This document shows, one piece after another, positions 43,970-56,220 of a stretch of 64,000 nucleotides of DNA. Position 1 is the stretch's first letter; every line of letters begins with the position of its first letter. The notes beneath the pieces are model-generated. The model did no database searches, had not been told where the DNA came from, and saw only the letters and a program-made list of their open reading frames with translations. The position numbers were made by a program, and so were the translations under genes. The DNA lies in NCBI GenBank assembly GCA_017621055.1, contig JAGATX010000009.1, forward strand, positions 88,805 through 152,804. Reading direction: 5' to 3'. The stretch comes from Muribaculaceae bacterium (lineage in GTDB: Bacteria; Bacteroidota; Bacteroidia; Bacteroidales; Muribaculaceae).

Positions 43970-45260
43970 ACAACTGCAGCGCGCCCGCGCTCTTTGCGAT
44001 TTCCTGCGGCACTCGCCCGTAAATTTCCTTGCCGTGCACACCGTTCGGCAGATGCTCGACGCCGCCGGATTCACGGCGCTGAACATGGCGGAGCGATGGA
44101 CTCTCTCTGCCGCCACGCCATACTATGTGACGGTCAACGACTCGGCGGTTTTTGCCTTCGTCACGCCGTCCGGGGCGCCCTCGGCACCGCTGAGAGTGAT
44201 TGCCGCGCACAGCGACTCGCCCTGTTTCCGTCTCAAGCCTCACTGCGAGATCGGAGCCGAGGGCGCCGTCAAACTCAATACTGAGGTCTACGGCGGCCCG
44301 ATACTCTACACGTGGTTCGACCGTCCGCTGTCGCTTGCCGGGCGTGTGATTCTTCGTACATCCGACCCCATACACCCTCAGCGGCGCATCGTCGATTTCA
44401 AACGGCCACTCATGGTGATACCTCATCTGGCAATCCATTTCAACCGCGAGGTAAACGCCGGCAACAAGATATCGGCCCAGAAAGACATGCTGCCCGTGGT
44501 GGCCTTGTCAGGAGTAAATCCCGCCGGGCTTATAAGAAACCTCACAGCCGCCGAACTGGGAGTGGCGCCGGACGATATCCTCGATTATGACCTGTCGCTC
44601 TACGACACTGCTTTGCCGGCCATAGTTGGCGCCGACAGTTCGATGATATGCGCGGGGCGCCTCGACGATCTCAGCATGGTGCATGCCGCCACCGAGGCCT
44701 TCCTGACAGCAGCAAAGGTGAAAGAGGCCGCCACAACACGCGTACTTGCCATCTTCGACAACGAGGAGACCGGCTCGCAGACCAAGCAGGGCGCCGGTTC
44801 CACGGTGTTCGAGCACATCATGCGGCGCATGGTCTATGCTCTTGGCGGCAGCGATGACGATTTCATCCGTTCCATCGCCGGCGGCTTCCTGGTGTCGGCC
44901 GACAATGCCCACGGTTTTCACCCCAACTACCCGGAGAAGTACGACCCCACGAACCACCCCGTGCTCGGTGGCGGCCCGTGCATAAAAATCAATGCCAGGT
45001 GCAAATACATGACCGATGCCGACACGGCGGCGGTGTTCGCCGAAGTTTGCCGGCGTGCCGGCGTGCCCTTCCAGTATTTTGTCAACCACAGCGACAGTGC
45101 CGGCGGCTCGACGTTGGGCAATATCCTCACGGGCAGCCTGCCGCTGCGCGGCGTCGATATGGGTGCGCCGGTATGGGCCATGCACAGCGTGAGCGAGACG
45201 GCATCGGTGGCCGACCATTCCTATTGTATCGACGCTTTCACAACGTTCTATGGCCTCTGA
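43953..45260 (+). CDS. M18-family aminopeptidase
   Basis: 435 residues from ATG 43953. An in-frame codon upstream at 43863 would overlap DUF5063 by over 100 bp and adds sequence unlike the family, so it is rejected. A cytosolic dinuclear-zinc aminopeptidase, preferring acidic N-terminal residues in characterised members. Metal-site blocks: AAHSDSPCFRLKP, GRLDDLSM, FDNEETGSQTKQGAG, SADNAHGFHPNYPEKYD and NHSDSAGGSTLG. All expected His/Asp/Glu ligands appear to be kept. Confidence 0.93.
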   Translation: MTPTSEQLQRARALCDFLRHSPVNFLAVHTVRQMLDAAGFTALNMAERWTLSAATPYYVTVNDSAVFAFVTPSGAPSAPLRVIAAHSDSPCFRLKPHCEIGAEGAVKLNTEVYGGPILYTWFDRPLSLAGRVILRTSDPIHPQRRIVDFKRPLMVIPHLAIHFNREVNAGNKISAQKDMLPVVALSGVNPAGLIRNLTAAELGVAPDDILDYDLSLYDTALPAIVGADSSMICAGRLDDLSMVHAATEAFLTAAKVKEAATTRVLAIFDNEETGSQTKQGAGSTVFEHIMRRMVYALGGSDDDFIRSIAGGFLVSADNAHGFHPNYPEKYDPTNHPVLGGGPCIKINARCKYMTDADTAAVFAEVCRRAGVPFQYFVNHSDSAGGSTLGNILTGSLPLRGVDMGAPVWAMHSVSETASVADHSYCIDAFTTFYGL

Positions 45261-45906
45261 CCGTTTCGGCGCCCCCATGGGCGTCCTTTTCGACCTTGAC
45301 GGTGTGCTTATCGACACCGAACCGGTGTACACGCGAATCTGGCAGGAAATCGATGCTCGTTTTCCCACGGGTGTCGACAATTTCGCCCTGAAAATCAAGG
45401 GCACGACGCTGCCTGACATAATGAGCCGCTACTATCCGGACCCGGATGTTGACGCCGAAGTGCGGAAAATGCTCGAACAGAGCGAAAAATCAATGCCTTA
45501 CCCGCTGTTCGGCGGCGCTGTGGTCTTTCTGGAAGAGCTGCGTCGCGAGGGCATACCGGCGGCCATAGTCACCAGCAGCGGCGATGCCAAGATGTCGCGG
45601 CTTTTCGGCATGTATGCCGGATTGCGCGAGCTGTTCGGCGCAGTCGTGACCGATTCGATGGTCAGCCGCTCCAAACCGGACCCCGAGGGCTATATTCTCG
45701 GCGCTAAGCTGCTGGATGTCCCGTCGCAACGTTGTGTGGTGTTCGAGGATTCTTTCAACGGGCTGCGTGCGGGTCGAGCCGCCGGAGGCAAGGTGGTGGC
45801 GTTGGCGACCACCAACCCGCGCGAGAGCCTCGAAGGCCTGGCCGATGATCTTATAGATTCTATTTCAGAGTATAACGTAGAAAAAATGAAGGCGCTGTTC
45901 GGTTAA
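45250..45906 (+). CDS. HAD-family phosphatase (beta-phosphoglucomutase-like)
   Basis: 218 residues. Motif I is VLFDLDGVLIDTEP (DxD nucleophile), motif II VTSSGDAKM, motif III Lys in SRSKPDPEGYILGAKLL, and motif IV VVFEDSFNGLRAG. The four-helix cap between motifs I and II is the C1 type of beta-PGM/GPH-like phosphatases. Substrate not predictable. It overlaps the M18 gene by 11 bp and is last in the chain starting at DUF4301/gmk; its stop lies in a terminator-like palindrome. Confidence 0.9.
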   Translation: MASDRFGAPMGVLFDLDGVLIDTEPVYTRIWQEIDARFPTGVDNFALKIKGTTLPDIMSRYYPDPDVDAEVRKMLEQSEKSMPYPLFGGAVVFLEELRREGIPAAIVTSSGDAKMSRLFGMYAGLRELFGAVVTDSMVSRSKPDPEGYILGAKLLDVPSQRCVVFEDSFNGLRAGRAAGGKVVALATTNPRESLEGLADDLIDSISEYNVEKMKALFG

Positions 45907-45918
45907 CAGCGCCTTCAT
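45886..45918. terminator. 14-bp perfect palindrome spanning HAD stop codon
   Basis: ATGAAGGCGCTGTT (45886-45899), loop CGGTT, AACAGCGCCTTCAT (45905-45918). It has no strong T run, but sits between converging genes and probably separates them. It contains the stop codon. Confidence 0.6.
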
Positions 45919-45966
45919 CATATCTTTCACCGTAAGGGGAGTCCGGCACGGCTCCTCTTTCTGATG

Positions 45967-46821
45967 TCAGCAGGCTTTGAAGCTGAGGTCCAGACCCTTG
46001 ACGGAGTGGGTGAGGGCACCCACGCTGATAAAGTCCACGCCGGCTTCGCCGTATTGGCGGAGAGTGTCGAGTGTAATGCCTCCCGACGACTCGATTTCCA
46101 CGCCGGGGGCTTTGGCGCGGATGAGTTTCACTGCCTCGGCGGTGCGTGCCGGTGTGAAGTTGTCGAGCATTATGCGGTCCACACCGGCGCCGATAGCCTG
46201 TTCTATCTCGTCGGTGTTGCGCACCTCCACCTCTATCTTGAGGTCTTTGCCTTTTTCGCGGCAGTACTCTTTTGCGCGAGCCACGGCGTTGGCTATTCCT
46301 CCGGCAAAGTCCACGTGGTTGTCCTTGATTAGAATCATGTCGAACAGGCCGATGCGGTGATTTGAGCCGCCGCCGATAGCCACGGCCTCTTTTTCGAGAA
46401 TTCTCATTCCCGGTGTGGTCTTGCGGGTATCCAGCACGCGGCAGGGCAGGCCTTTGAGGCGACGCTGGTACTCGGCGGTGACGGTGGCAATGCCACTCAT
46501 GCGCTGCATGATGTTGAGCATGAGTCGCTCTGTCTGGAGCAGCGAGCGCACGGGGCCTTCCACCACGAAAGCTACGTCGCCGGGCTTCACTTCGGTGCCG
46601 TCGGGGATGTAGACGGTCATTTTGAGGTTAGGGTCAAAGCGGTTGAACACGCGGCGCGCGGCTTCCACCCCGGCGAGGATGCCCGGCTCCTTGACCAGGA
46701 GCTTCTGGCGCCCGACGGCATCGGCAGGTATGGTGCTGAGGGTGGTGTGGTCACCGTCGCCTATGTCCTCGGCGAACGACAGGGTTATAAGATCATCGAT
46801 GAGTTCTTCTTTGCTTTTCAT
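45967..46821 (-). CDS. nadC: Nicotinate-nucleotide pyrophosphorylase (carboxylating)
   Basis: 284 residues. It converts quinolinate and PRPP to nicotinate mononucleotide. Conserved blocks: ERLMLNIMQRMSGIAT, VLDTRKTTPGMRILEK, GGGSNHRIGLFDMILIKDNH and VDFISVGALTHSVKGLD. It starts 8 bp after the aminotransferase gene on the minus strand, so the two share an mRNA. nadA and nadB are not in the window. Confidence 0.95.
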   Translation of the reverse strand: MKSKEELIDDLITLSFAEDIGDGDHTTLSTIPADAVGRQKLLVKEPGILAGVEAARRVFNRFDPNLKMTVYIPDGTEVKPGDVAFVVEGPVRSLLQTERLMLNIMQRMSGIATVTAEYQRRLKGLPCRVLDTRKTTPGMRILEKEAVAIGGGSNHRIGLFDMILIKDNHVDFAGGIANAVARAKEYCREKGKDLKIEVEVRNTDEIEQAIGAGVDRIMLDNFTPARTAEAVKLIRAKAPGVEIESSGGITLDTLRQYGEAGVDFISVGALTHSVKGLDLSFKAC

Positions 46822-46829
46822 ATGCAGGG

Positions 46830-48032
46830 TTATTTCAGACGTTCGAGAGCGTGGGCGATACGGCGCATGGCTTCGGTGATGGCCTCGTCGGAGGCGGCGT
46901 AGCTCAGGCGCAGGTAGCCGGGAGCTCCAAAGGCGTCGCCGGCTACGGTGGCTACATGAGCCTCTTCCAGAAGATACATGGCAAGGTCGGCGGAGCTGAC
47001 GATAGTACGCCTGCCGTCGCTGCGGCCGAAATAATGGCTCACTTCAGGGAAGAGGTAGAAAGCTCCCTCGGGCTTGTTTACCTTAAGGCCGGGAATTCCC
47101 GAGGCGAGGCGCACCACCAGGTCGCGACGCCGCTCGAAGGCGCGGCGCATTTCTTCCACGCATTCCTGCGGGCCGGTATAAGCGGCTTCGGCGGCTTTCT
47201 GGGCGATGGACGACACGCCGGCCGTCATCTGGCCCTGCAGTTTGGACACCGCTTTGGCGATGTCGGCGGGAGCGGCGCAGTATCCTATTCTCCAGCCGGT
47301 CATGGCATAGGCTTTCGAAACTCCGTTGATGAGCACTGTGCGGTCGGCGATTTCGGGGAAGGAGCCCAGCGATACGAAAGGCTTGCCGGTATAAAGAATG
47401 TGCTCGTAAATCTCGTCGGCGATGATTGTCACCTGCGGGAAATCCACCAGCGCATCGACCAGAGCACGCAGTTCGTCGGCCGAATACACACTGCCGGTGG
47501 GATTGGAGGGTGAGCACAGAATAAGAGCGCGGGTGCGGGGACCGATTGCACTGCGCAATTGGTCGGCGCTGATCTTGAAATCGCTGTCGATGCCCGTGAG
47601 CACTTCCACGGGACGGGCGCCGGCGAGTTTCACCAGTTCGGTATAGCTCACCCATGCCGGCGTGGGTATCACCACCTCGTCGCCATCGTTCAGAATGGCG
47701 AGGAGGACTTCGGCAAGGGCATGTTTTGCACCGTTGCCCACCACAATCTGCTCGGGAGCGTAGGTCAGACCGTTTTCGCGGCTCAATTTGCCGGCGATGG
47801 CCTTGCGGAGGCTCAGATAGCCGGGCACCGGGCTATAGAAAGTATAGTTTTCGTCGATGGCCTTCACCGCCGCCGCCTTGATGTGGGCGGGAGTGTGGAA
47901 ATCGGGTTCACCCACCGATAGATTGATGACGTCGATACCGGCAGCTTTCATCTCGTTGCTTTTCTGCGACATAGCGAGGGTCTGCGAGGCTGCCAGACTC
48001 TTTACTCTATTAGAAATTCTGTCCATTCTCAT
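46830..48032 (-). CDS. Class I PLP aminotransferase (aspartate type)
   Basis: 400 residues (398 if the ATG at 48026 is used). Fold type I aminotransferase Ib. INLSVGEPDFHTPAHIK is the substrate-side block, VGNGAKHALAEVL and SNPTGSVYSADELRAL follow, the PLP lysine is in LINGVSKAYAMTGWRIGY, and the carboxylate-binding Arg is near YLRLSYA. Aspartate aminotransferase is most likely, and fits the link with nadC because aspartate feeds NAD synthesis. A consensus promoter sits so close that the mRNA would have at most a 4-10 nt leader. Confidence 0.92.
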   Translation of the reverse strand: MRMDRISNRVKSLAASQTLAMSQKSNEMKAAGIDVINLSVGEPDFHTPAHIKAAAVKAIDENYTFYSPVPGYLSLRKAIAGKLSRENGLTYAPEQIVVGNGAKHALAEVLLAILNDGDEVVIPTPAWVSYTELVKLAGARPVEVLTGIDSDFKISADQLRSAIGPRTRALILCSPSNPTGSVYSADELRALVDALVDFPQVTIIADEIYEHILYTGKPFVSLGSFPEIADRTVLINGVSKAYAMTGWRIGYCAAPADIAKAVSKLQGQMTAGVSSIAQKAAEAAYTGPQECVEEMRRAFERRRDLVVRLASGIPGLKVNKPEGAFYLFPEVSHYFGRSDGRRTIVSSADLAMYLLEEAHVATVAGDAFGAPGYLRLSYAASDEAITEAMRRIAHALERLK

Positions 48033-48042
48033 AAATTTTATG

Positions 48043-48073
48043 CAAACATACGAAAAATGCGCCGTTAAATCAA
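48043..48073 (-). promoter_or_regulatory. Promoter of aminotransferase-nadC
   Basis: Minus strand: TTG (48073-48071), 20 bp, TATGTTTG (48050-48043), 10 bp before the first ATG (48032). The -33 falls within the last codons of the upstream NAGPA gene. Confidence 0.8.
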
Positions 48074-50526
48074 ATCTGTATTTTTGAAGAGGCTACTGAA
48101 TTGCCGATGGCGCGCACAACATAGACACCGTGCGCAAGGTTCCCGATGTAGAGGGTATCGCCTGAAACATCGGCGACGAGCACACCGGCAAGGTTGAAGA
48201 GTTGTACGCGTTCAGCGCCGGGAGCGTATAGCGTAGCGCCATCGACGAAGATGGCAGGCTCGGAATTTCCGAGGGCCACGTTGCCCACTCCGCTTTCGTA
48301 ATTATCGTATTCAAAGCCTATTCGTGCTATTTTTACAGAGCAATGCTTGCCACCGTCGGCAGTGACGGCCGGCTCAACCGAGAGGTTGGAGAAAGTCACG
48401 GGCCACGAGGTTGCCGCCCCAGTGCCGAGTTCGTCGGCGAGCGTCCACGACAGCGACACTGCGCCGGCGATGTCCTTCTTGCTCAGAATTACAGGGCGTG
48501 CGGCATCGGCGGCCTTGAGTGTGATGTTGAATGCCTTGACGTTGTAATCGCCGGCATCGAGGTCCACAACAAAGCGGTCGGGGCGTCCGAAACTCGTCAA
48601 TGTCTTTGCAAGAGTGAGTTTTGGAGCGCGGACATTGGTGATGTTCATGTCGAGAGTCAGCGAGCCGTCGGCACCGGGGGTGAAGGAGGCGTCGGCGCCC
48701 ACTCCGCTGCGTGTCATTTTCCACTGGTCGGCAATCCATTCCTCGACAAGGGGACGGAAGGGTGCTTCGGCAATTTCGACGGCCACGGTGGACGTCAGTA
48801 CGAGGTCGCCGCGACGTGCGGTGACACCCGTCACGCCGTTTGCCACAGCCGTCAGTACACCGGTTGAGGCTTCGACCGTCGCTACCGACGGGTCGTCGAC
48901 GGTCCACTCGAAAGCCTTCGGTGCCAGAGGCATGCTCTTTCCGTCGACTGTTGCGCTCATGGGGAGCACGAACTCGCCGCTCTTGTCGATGACAATGCGT
49001 TCAAGGTCTATTCGGGCATCGGTGGCTTCTACGACAGTGACGGGGATGGTGCACGTCATGGTTCCCGCCGTCGCGGTGAGGGCGTAGCAGCCGGTAGTCG
49101 TGCCGGTCACGCTGCGACCCTCCGGCGCAAGGCCTTCGGGGGCAGTCAGCACGATATCTCCGTCGAAGTCGGTATCGATAAGTTCGCCGTTGGAGTTGTA
49201 ACCGTAGATCACGGGAGTATACGAGCCGTATAGGGCTATGCGGCATGCCGGGTCTGCGAAGGCTATGGCGCTGACGTTGTTGTCGGCGGGAGCGTCGACG
49301 GCGAAGTACAGACCATTGCCGACGGCGCGTTCCTGGCCGTCGCGCGGGTGGTTTGCAATACCGGTATGGCTCATATATAGGGCTGTGGAGCCGCCACCGT
49401 CGAGGTCGAGGGCGTCGTAGCAGCCGAGGGCAGCCATGAGGTCGGCGGCCTCGAAGTAGGTCACTCCGCTGCTGAACGCGCCGCCGTCGGCTGTGGCCAT
49501 GACCACACGGTTACCGTCGGCCGATATGCCGGCCAGCGAGCGCGGGTACTTGGAGGTGGGTGTGTTTATCCATCGGATGGCCTCGGTGGTGACCACACCT
49601 TGGTTGAGGATGCGCACGTCGCCGCCTATCATTTCTGTCAGCTGCGGCTTGGCATTGCCGCGCGTGGGCAAGGTGACTCCGATTTTCAGTTTCACGATGT
49701 CGCCGTCGGCAAAACCGTCGATGAATTCGTTGGCATATGCCACGTCGGCCGATATTACAATGCCGTTGGCAGGAATTGCCATATTGCCGTCGCTGCTCCA
49801 GCCGCCTTTGACAATGTATTTAATGCTTTTGTTGAACCGGGGCACGGCGTCCTCGGCGGGCACCAGCGCAATTTCCCGGCCGCCGGGGATGGTGCCCGTC
49901 GTCGCGCCCATGTAGTGATTGTAAACCATCAGCTCGTTGCTGCAGCGGGGATAGTTCATAGCCGTTGCGGTCACCACTGTGCTGCCATCGTTATTTAGGA
50001 GCTTGCAGGTGATTGTTGGAGCGTCGATCCACGCGCCGCCCTCGCCGTCGAAAATGAGGGCGCTGTTGTGGCTCACGGCGTCGATCATGTCGGGAGCGGC
50101 GAATTCACCGCCGATGGCGCACGCCATGTTGGGATATCCCAGAATGGCGTTGCCTAAGTGATGGTTGGCGGCGAAGGCGCCGGTGATGAAGAAGTCGCCG
50201 TTGATGCCGGCGACATAGCGGCGGTCGCTGCCGGAGTGTCGTTGTGCCATTGACGTTATGCTCTCGGCGGTGCGGCACTGGTCGTGACCGATGAGCACAC
50301 GCGGCGATACCGTGGCGCCGGCGATGTCGCGCTGCAGAGTCACGGCATAGACCTGAACGGTACGGCTGCCGGCGGTGAGCTGCAGGTGCGTGTGGTATGT
50401 GCCGGGCGCTATGGCGTAGTGGGCAATAGTGTCGGTGGTGAAATCCGTGCCCTGAAGGTTGATGTTGCCGGCGGCGAGAGCGCAGCAGGGCAGGGCGAGG
50501 ACGCTGAGCAGAAGATAGGGTTTCAT
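48070..50526 (-). CDS. Secreted NAGPA-domain phosphodiester glycosidase-like protein
   Basis: 818 residues with a signal peptide of about 18. An N-terminal beta-rich domain leads into the NAGPA (phosphodiester glycosidase) domain, recognised by YVAGINGDFFITG, LAGISADGNRVVMATADGG and CYDALDLDGGGSTALYM. A BIg2-like Ig domain follows (WTVDDPSVATVEASTGVLTA), then a beta-sandwich (about 600-745). The end (VQLFNLAGVLVADVSG ... GVYVVRAIG ... SKIQI) resembles a type A C-terminal sorting domain of type IX secretion. NAGPA domains cleave sugar-phosphodiesters in characterised members. The substrate here is unknown, and no type IX secretion gene is in the window. Confidence 0.83.
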   Translation of the reverse strand: MKPYLLLSVLALPCCALAAGNINLQGTDFTTDTIAHYAIAPGTYHTHLQLTAGSRTVQVYAVTLQRDIAGATVSPRVLIGHDQCRTAESITSMAQRHSGSDRRYVAGINGDFFITGAFAANHHLGNAILGYPNMACAIGGEFAAPDMIDAVSHNSALIFDGEGGAWIDAPTITCKLLNNDGSTVVTATAMNYPRCSNELMVYNHYMGATTGTIPGGREIALVPAEDAVPRFNKSIKYIVKGGWSSDGNMAIPANGIVISADVAYANEFIDGFADGDIVKLKIGVTLPTRGNAKPQLTEMIGGDVRILNQGVVTTEAIRWINTPTSKYPRSLAGISADGNRVVMATADGGAFSSGVTYFEAADLMAALGCYDALDLDGGGSTALYMSHTGIANHPRDGQERAVGNGLYFAVDAPADNNVSAIAFADPACRIALYGSYTPVIYGYNSNGELIDTDFDGDIVLTAPEGLAPEGRSVTGTTTGCYALTATAGTMTCTIPVTVVEATDARIDLERIVIDKSGEFVLPMSATVDGKSMPLAPKAFEWTVDDPSVATVEASTGVLTAVANGVTGVTARRGDLVLTSTVAVEIAEAPFRPLVEEWIADQWKMTRSGVGADASFTPGADGSLTLDMNITNVRAPKLTLAKTLTSFGRPDRFVVDLDAGDYNVKAFNITLKAADAARPVILSKKDIAGAVSLSWTLADELGTGAATSWPVTFSNLSVEPAVTADGGKHCSVKIARIGFEYDNYESGVGNVALGNSEPAIFVDGATLYAPGAERVQLFNLAGVLVADVSGDTLYIGNLAHGVYVVRAIGNSVASSKIQI

Positions 50527-50570
50527 AGAATAAGTGTGGTGTATTTCATTAGTATATAAGGCGAAAATTA

Positions 50571-50612
50571 AAAGAGTATGCCGCCCCTCTGACGGGAGCG
50601 GACATACTCTTT
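50571..50612 (-). terminator. Terminator of pyrG-yidC
   Basis: AAAGAGTATG pairs with CATACTCTTT around an inner CCGC/GCGG and CCTC/GGG helix. On the minus strand TTAATTTT follows. Confidence 0.75.
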
Positions 50613-50624
50613 ATATATCATGAG

Positions 50625-52688
50625 TCAGCGGCGGCGGCGACGGTCGGCGGCCTGCTGCTGAGCGCGCTGTGCGGCCTGGGCCTGACGGCTGGCAGCTTCC
50701 AGACGTGCCATGAACCCTTTTTTCTTGCGGGGCTTGGCGGCGTTGGCTGCCATCTCGGCGCGTATCTTGTCGTCGTTGGTGAAATGGCGGAAGATCCACG
50801 TCTGTATAATGGTGATGAGCAGCGAGATGAAGTAGTAATAGGTCAGGCCCGACGCATAGTCGTTGAATATGAACAGGAACATGACGGGCATGAGGTACTG
50901 CATGAGCTTCATGCCGGGCATGCCGGTGCTGGGCTGCGAGCTCATGGATATGCGGATGTAGATAATGTTCACGGCCGTCATCAGCAGGCAGAACAGGCTT
51001 ACATGGTTGCCGTAGAACGGTATGCTGAACGGCAATGTAAGGATGGAGTCGGGCGCTGACAGATCGTGGGCCCACAGGAACGACTGGCCGCGCAGCTCGA
51101 TTGCCGAAGGGAAGAATGAGAACATGGCTATGAGCACGGGCATCTGAAGCAGCATGGGCAGGCAGCCCGAGAATGGACTGGCGCCGGCGCGGCTGTAGAG
51201 TGCCATAGTCTCCTGGCTGCGCTGCATTGCCTGATCCTGACCGGGATATTTCTCGTTGATTGCCTTGATTTCGGGAGCGAGCACTTTCATGCGCGCCTGG
51301 CTGCGGTAGCTCTTGAAGGTGAACGGGAAAATAATGATTTTGATGAAGATGGTCAGCAGCAGGATTATAATGCCGTAGTTGGCGATGTAGTGACCCAGGA
51401 AGGTGAATACCGGAATCACTATCAAGGTGTTGATCCAGCGGAAAATGCCCCAGCCAAGGGGTATGAGTCGCGTGAGGTCGAGATCCTCGTCGATGCCGAG
51501 GGTATCGTCGAGCGACGATAGCAGAGGGTAGGAGTTGGGGCCGAAGTACCAGTCGAATGCCGCTGCCGTGCCGTCGGCGCCGGAGTAGGGTACCACGGCT
51601 GCCATGGTCATATCCTTGAGAAACAGCGGGTTTTTGTCGAGCGCCGAGCTGGTGACCGTTGCCGAGCTGATGGCGTCGCGGGCAATGAGCACGCTCGAGA
51701 AGAACTGGTTTTTGAAGGCTACCCAGCGCAGACGGCCGTTGAGGTTCTCGCTGTCGTTGCCGGAGGCGCTGAGGTCGTCAGGACTTTCTCCCACATATTT
51801 ATAGTATATCGCGCTGTTACGCTCTTCGAAAGTACGGCCAACCTCGTTACGTGCCATTTTCTGGTGCCAGTTCAGCTCCATATGGCTTGTGGAAGGAGGC
51901 AGTACGGCGTCCATTCCCTGCTGGAACACTTCCATGCGGAGCAGGTAGTTGTCGGGCGATAGGGCGTAGCGTATACCCCATGTGGCGCCGGCAGTGGGGT
52001 GGATTGTCATCACCACGGCGGAGTCGCCCTCGGCCACGGCCTCGAAGTTGAAGTCGCGGGTGTCTATGCGCTGTTCGGCGGTGAAGAAACTGAAGCCGTA
52101 GCCGTCGGTAGCGTCGCGCATGAGGAGCACATCGCTGCTGTCGCCGATTTCGGTGCGGAATGTTTTGAGGCGGACCTGCGCCACACGTGCGCCGCGGGTT
52201 GTGAGCGTAACGGCCAGCGAGTCGTTTTCGAGCACATACTCGCTTTCGTCGCCGCCGAGATAGCGCGAAAGGCCCTCGTAGCGGTGCGCATTGTCGATGA
52301 ATGTACGCAGGGTAGCGGTGGCACGTGCCTTCTGCACGGGTGTGAGGGCAACATCGCCGGCAAGGAAGGCGTCGACAGGCACGATTGTATCGGCGGCGGC
52401 GACGGTGCCTTCCAGACGACCGTTGGCGTCGCTGAGATTGAGGCCTTCGGAAGTATAGGTGAAGGTATTGTCGCTGCCGGGAATGCCCGTGGCGTGCAGG
52501 GCAGTGAGCAGTGCTGTGGTGTCGGCGGCACCGAGGGGCTCGACGCCGGGTGCCGATGCTGTGGAGGCCGGCGCCGTGGTCTCGGCGGGTGTGGCCTGGG
52601 GGTTCTTGGCGTCGCTTTTTGTGAAATAGAAAAAGCCGAACATTATGGCCGCTATCAGCAGCAGCCCGGTTATTGTGTTTTTATCCAT
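50625..52688 (-). CDS. yidC: Membrane protein insertase YidC
   Basis: 687 residues. It inserts and folds inner-membrane proteins with or without Sec. The N-terminal helix (TGLLLIAAIMFGFFYFT) is followed by a large periplasmic beta-super-sandwich with a low-complexity Ala/Thr/Pro linker. The conserved five-helix core from about 430 has IFIKIIIFPFTFKSYRSQ, the SRAGASPFSGCLPMLLQMPV loop, and FLFIFNDYASGLTYYYF. A very basic, Gln/Ala-rich tail ends in five arginines, as expected for ribosome contact. It begins 1 bp after the pyrG stop. Confidence 0.96.
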   Translation of the reverse strand: MDKNTITGLLLIAAIMFGFFYFTKSDAKNPQATPAETTAPASTASAPGVEPLGAADTTALLTALHATGIPGSDNTFTYTSEGLNLSDANGRLEGTVAAADTIVPVDAFLAGDVALTPVQKARATATLRTFIDNAHRYEGLSRYLGGDESEYVLENDSLAVTLTTRGARVAQVRLKTFRTEIGDSSDVLLMRDATDGYGFSFFTAEQRIDTRDFNFEAVAEGDSAVVMTIHPTAGATWGIRYALSPDNYLLRMEVFQQGMDAVLPPSTSHMELNWHQKMARNEVGRTFEERNSAIYYKYVGESPDDLSASGNDSENLNGRLRWVAFKNQFFSSVLIARDAISSATVTSSALDKNPLFLKDMTMAAVVPYSGADGTAAAFDWYFGPNSYPLLSSLDDTLGIDEDLDLTRLIPLGWGIFRWINTLIVIPVFTFLGHYIANYGIIILLLTIFIKIIIFPFTFKSYRSQARMKVLAPEIKAINEKYPGQDQAMQRSQETMALYSRAGASPFSGCLPMLLQMPVLIAMFSFFPSAIELRGQSFLWAHDLSAPDSILTLPFSIPFYGNHVSLFCLLMTAVNIIYIRISMSSQPSTGMPGMKLMQYLMPVMFLFIFNDYASGLTYYYFISLLITIIQTWIFRHFTNDDKIRAEMAANAAKPRKKKGFMARLEAASRQAQAAQRAQQQAADRRRRR

Positions 52689-52689
52689 G

Positions 52690-55650
<2,961 letters not shown>

Positions 55651-55651
<1 letters not shown>

Positions 55652-56220
55652 CAGAATATGAAATAGCCTGATATACCGGCTAATATGATAAGAAGAATTG
55701 GATGGATGCGCGTAAACAGCGCGCAGGCAAGGGCGCCGGCGCACAGAGCGGCGCTGATGGCTATGTCGGCGGTGTCGGTGCCGAAATTGGCGCCGTTCAT
55801 CAGCAACAGTGCCGCCGATGCTATGAGCCCTACCACGACAGGGCGCAGGCCCTTGAAAATGCCTTTTATCACGGGGCTTTCGCGGTGCCGCGCAATGTAG
55901 TGGCCGGCGTAGCGCACAAGCACGAACGACGGCAGGACAACCACAAGGGTGCACACTATCGAGCCGAGGATGCCGAACAGCGGCGACTGCAGTGCCGGCG
56001 ATGATACTCCCGGGGCAACGTACCCTATGTATGTTGCCGAATTGATGCCTATGGGTCCGGGCGTCATCTGCGAGATGGCTACGATGTCGGTAAACATCTG
56101 CTCGGTAATCCATCCGGGTGTAACGATCTCGTTTTCGATGAGAGCGAGCATGGCATAACCGCCGCCGAAGCCGAAGAATCCGATTTTGAGATAGCTCCAT
56201 ATCAGCCGCAGGTAAATCAT
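55651..56220 (-). CDS. Chromate transporter, second half-size subunit
   Basis: 189 residues, single CHR domain, about six helices. Start ATG 56220, where the family begins (MIYLRLIWSYLKIGFFGFGG). Motifs: FGFGGGYAMLALIENEIV and AISQMTPGPIGINSATYIG. The start overlaps the stop of the preceding half-size gene. Short-chain CHR proteins usually occur as pairs and work together; the exported ion is chromate or sulfate-like in characterised members. In a gut commensal the physiological substrate is unclear. Confidence 0.9.
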
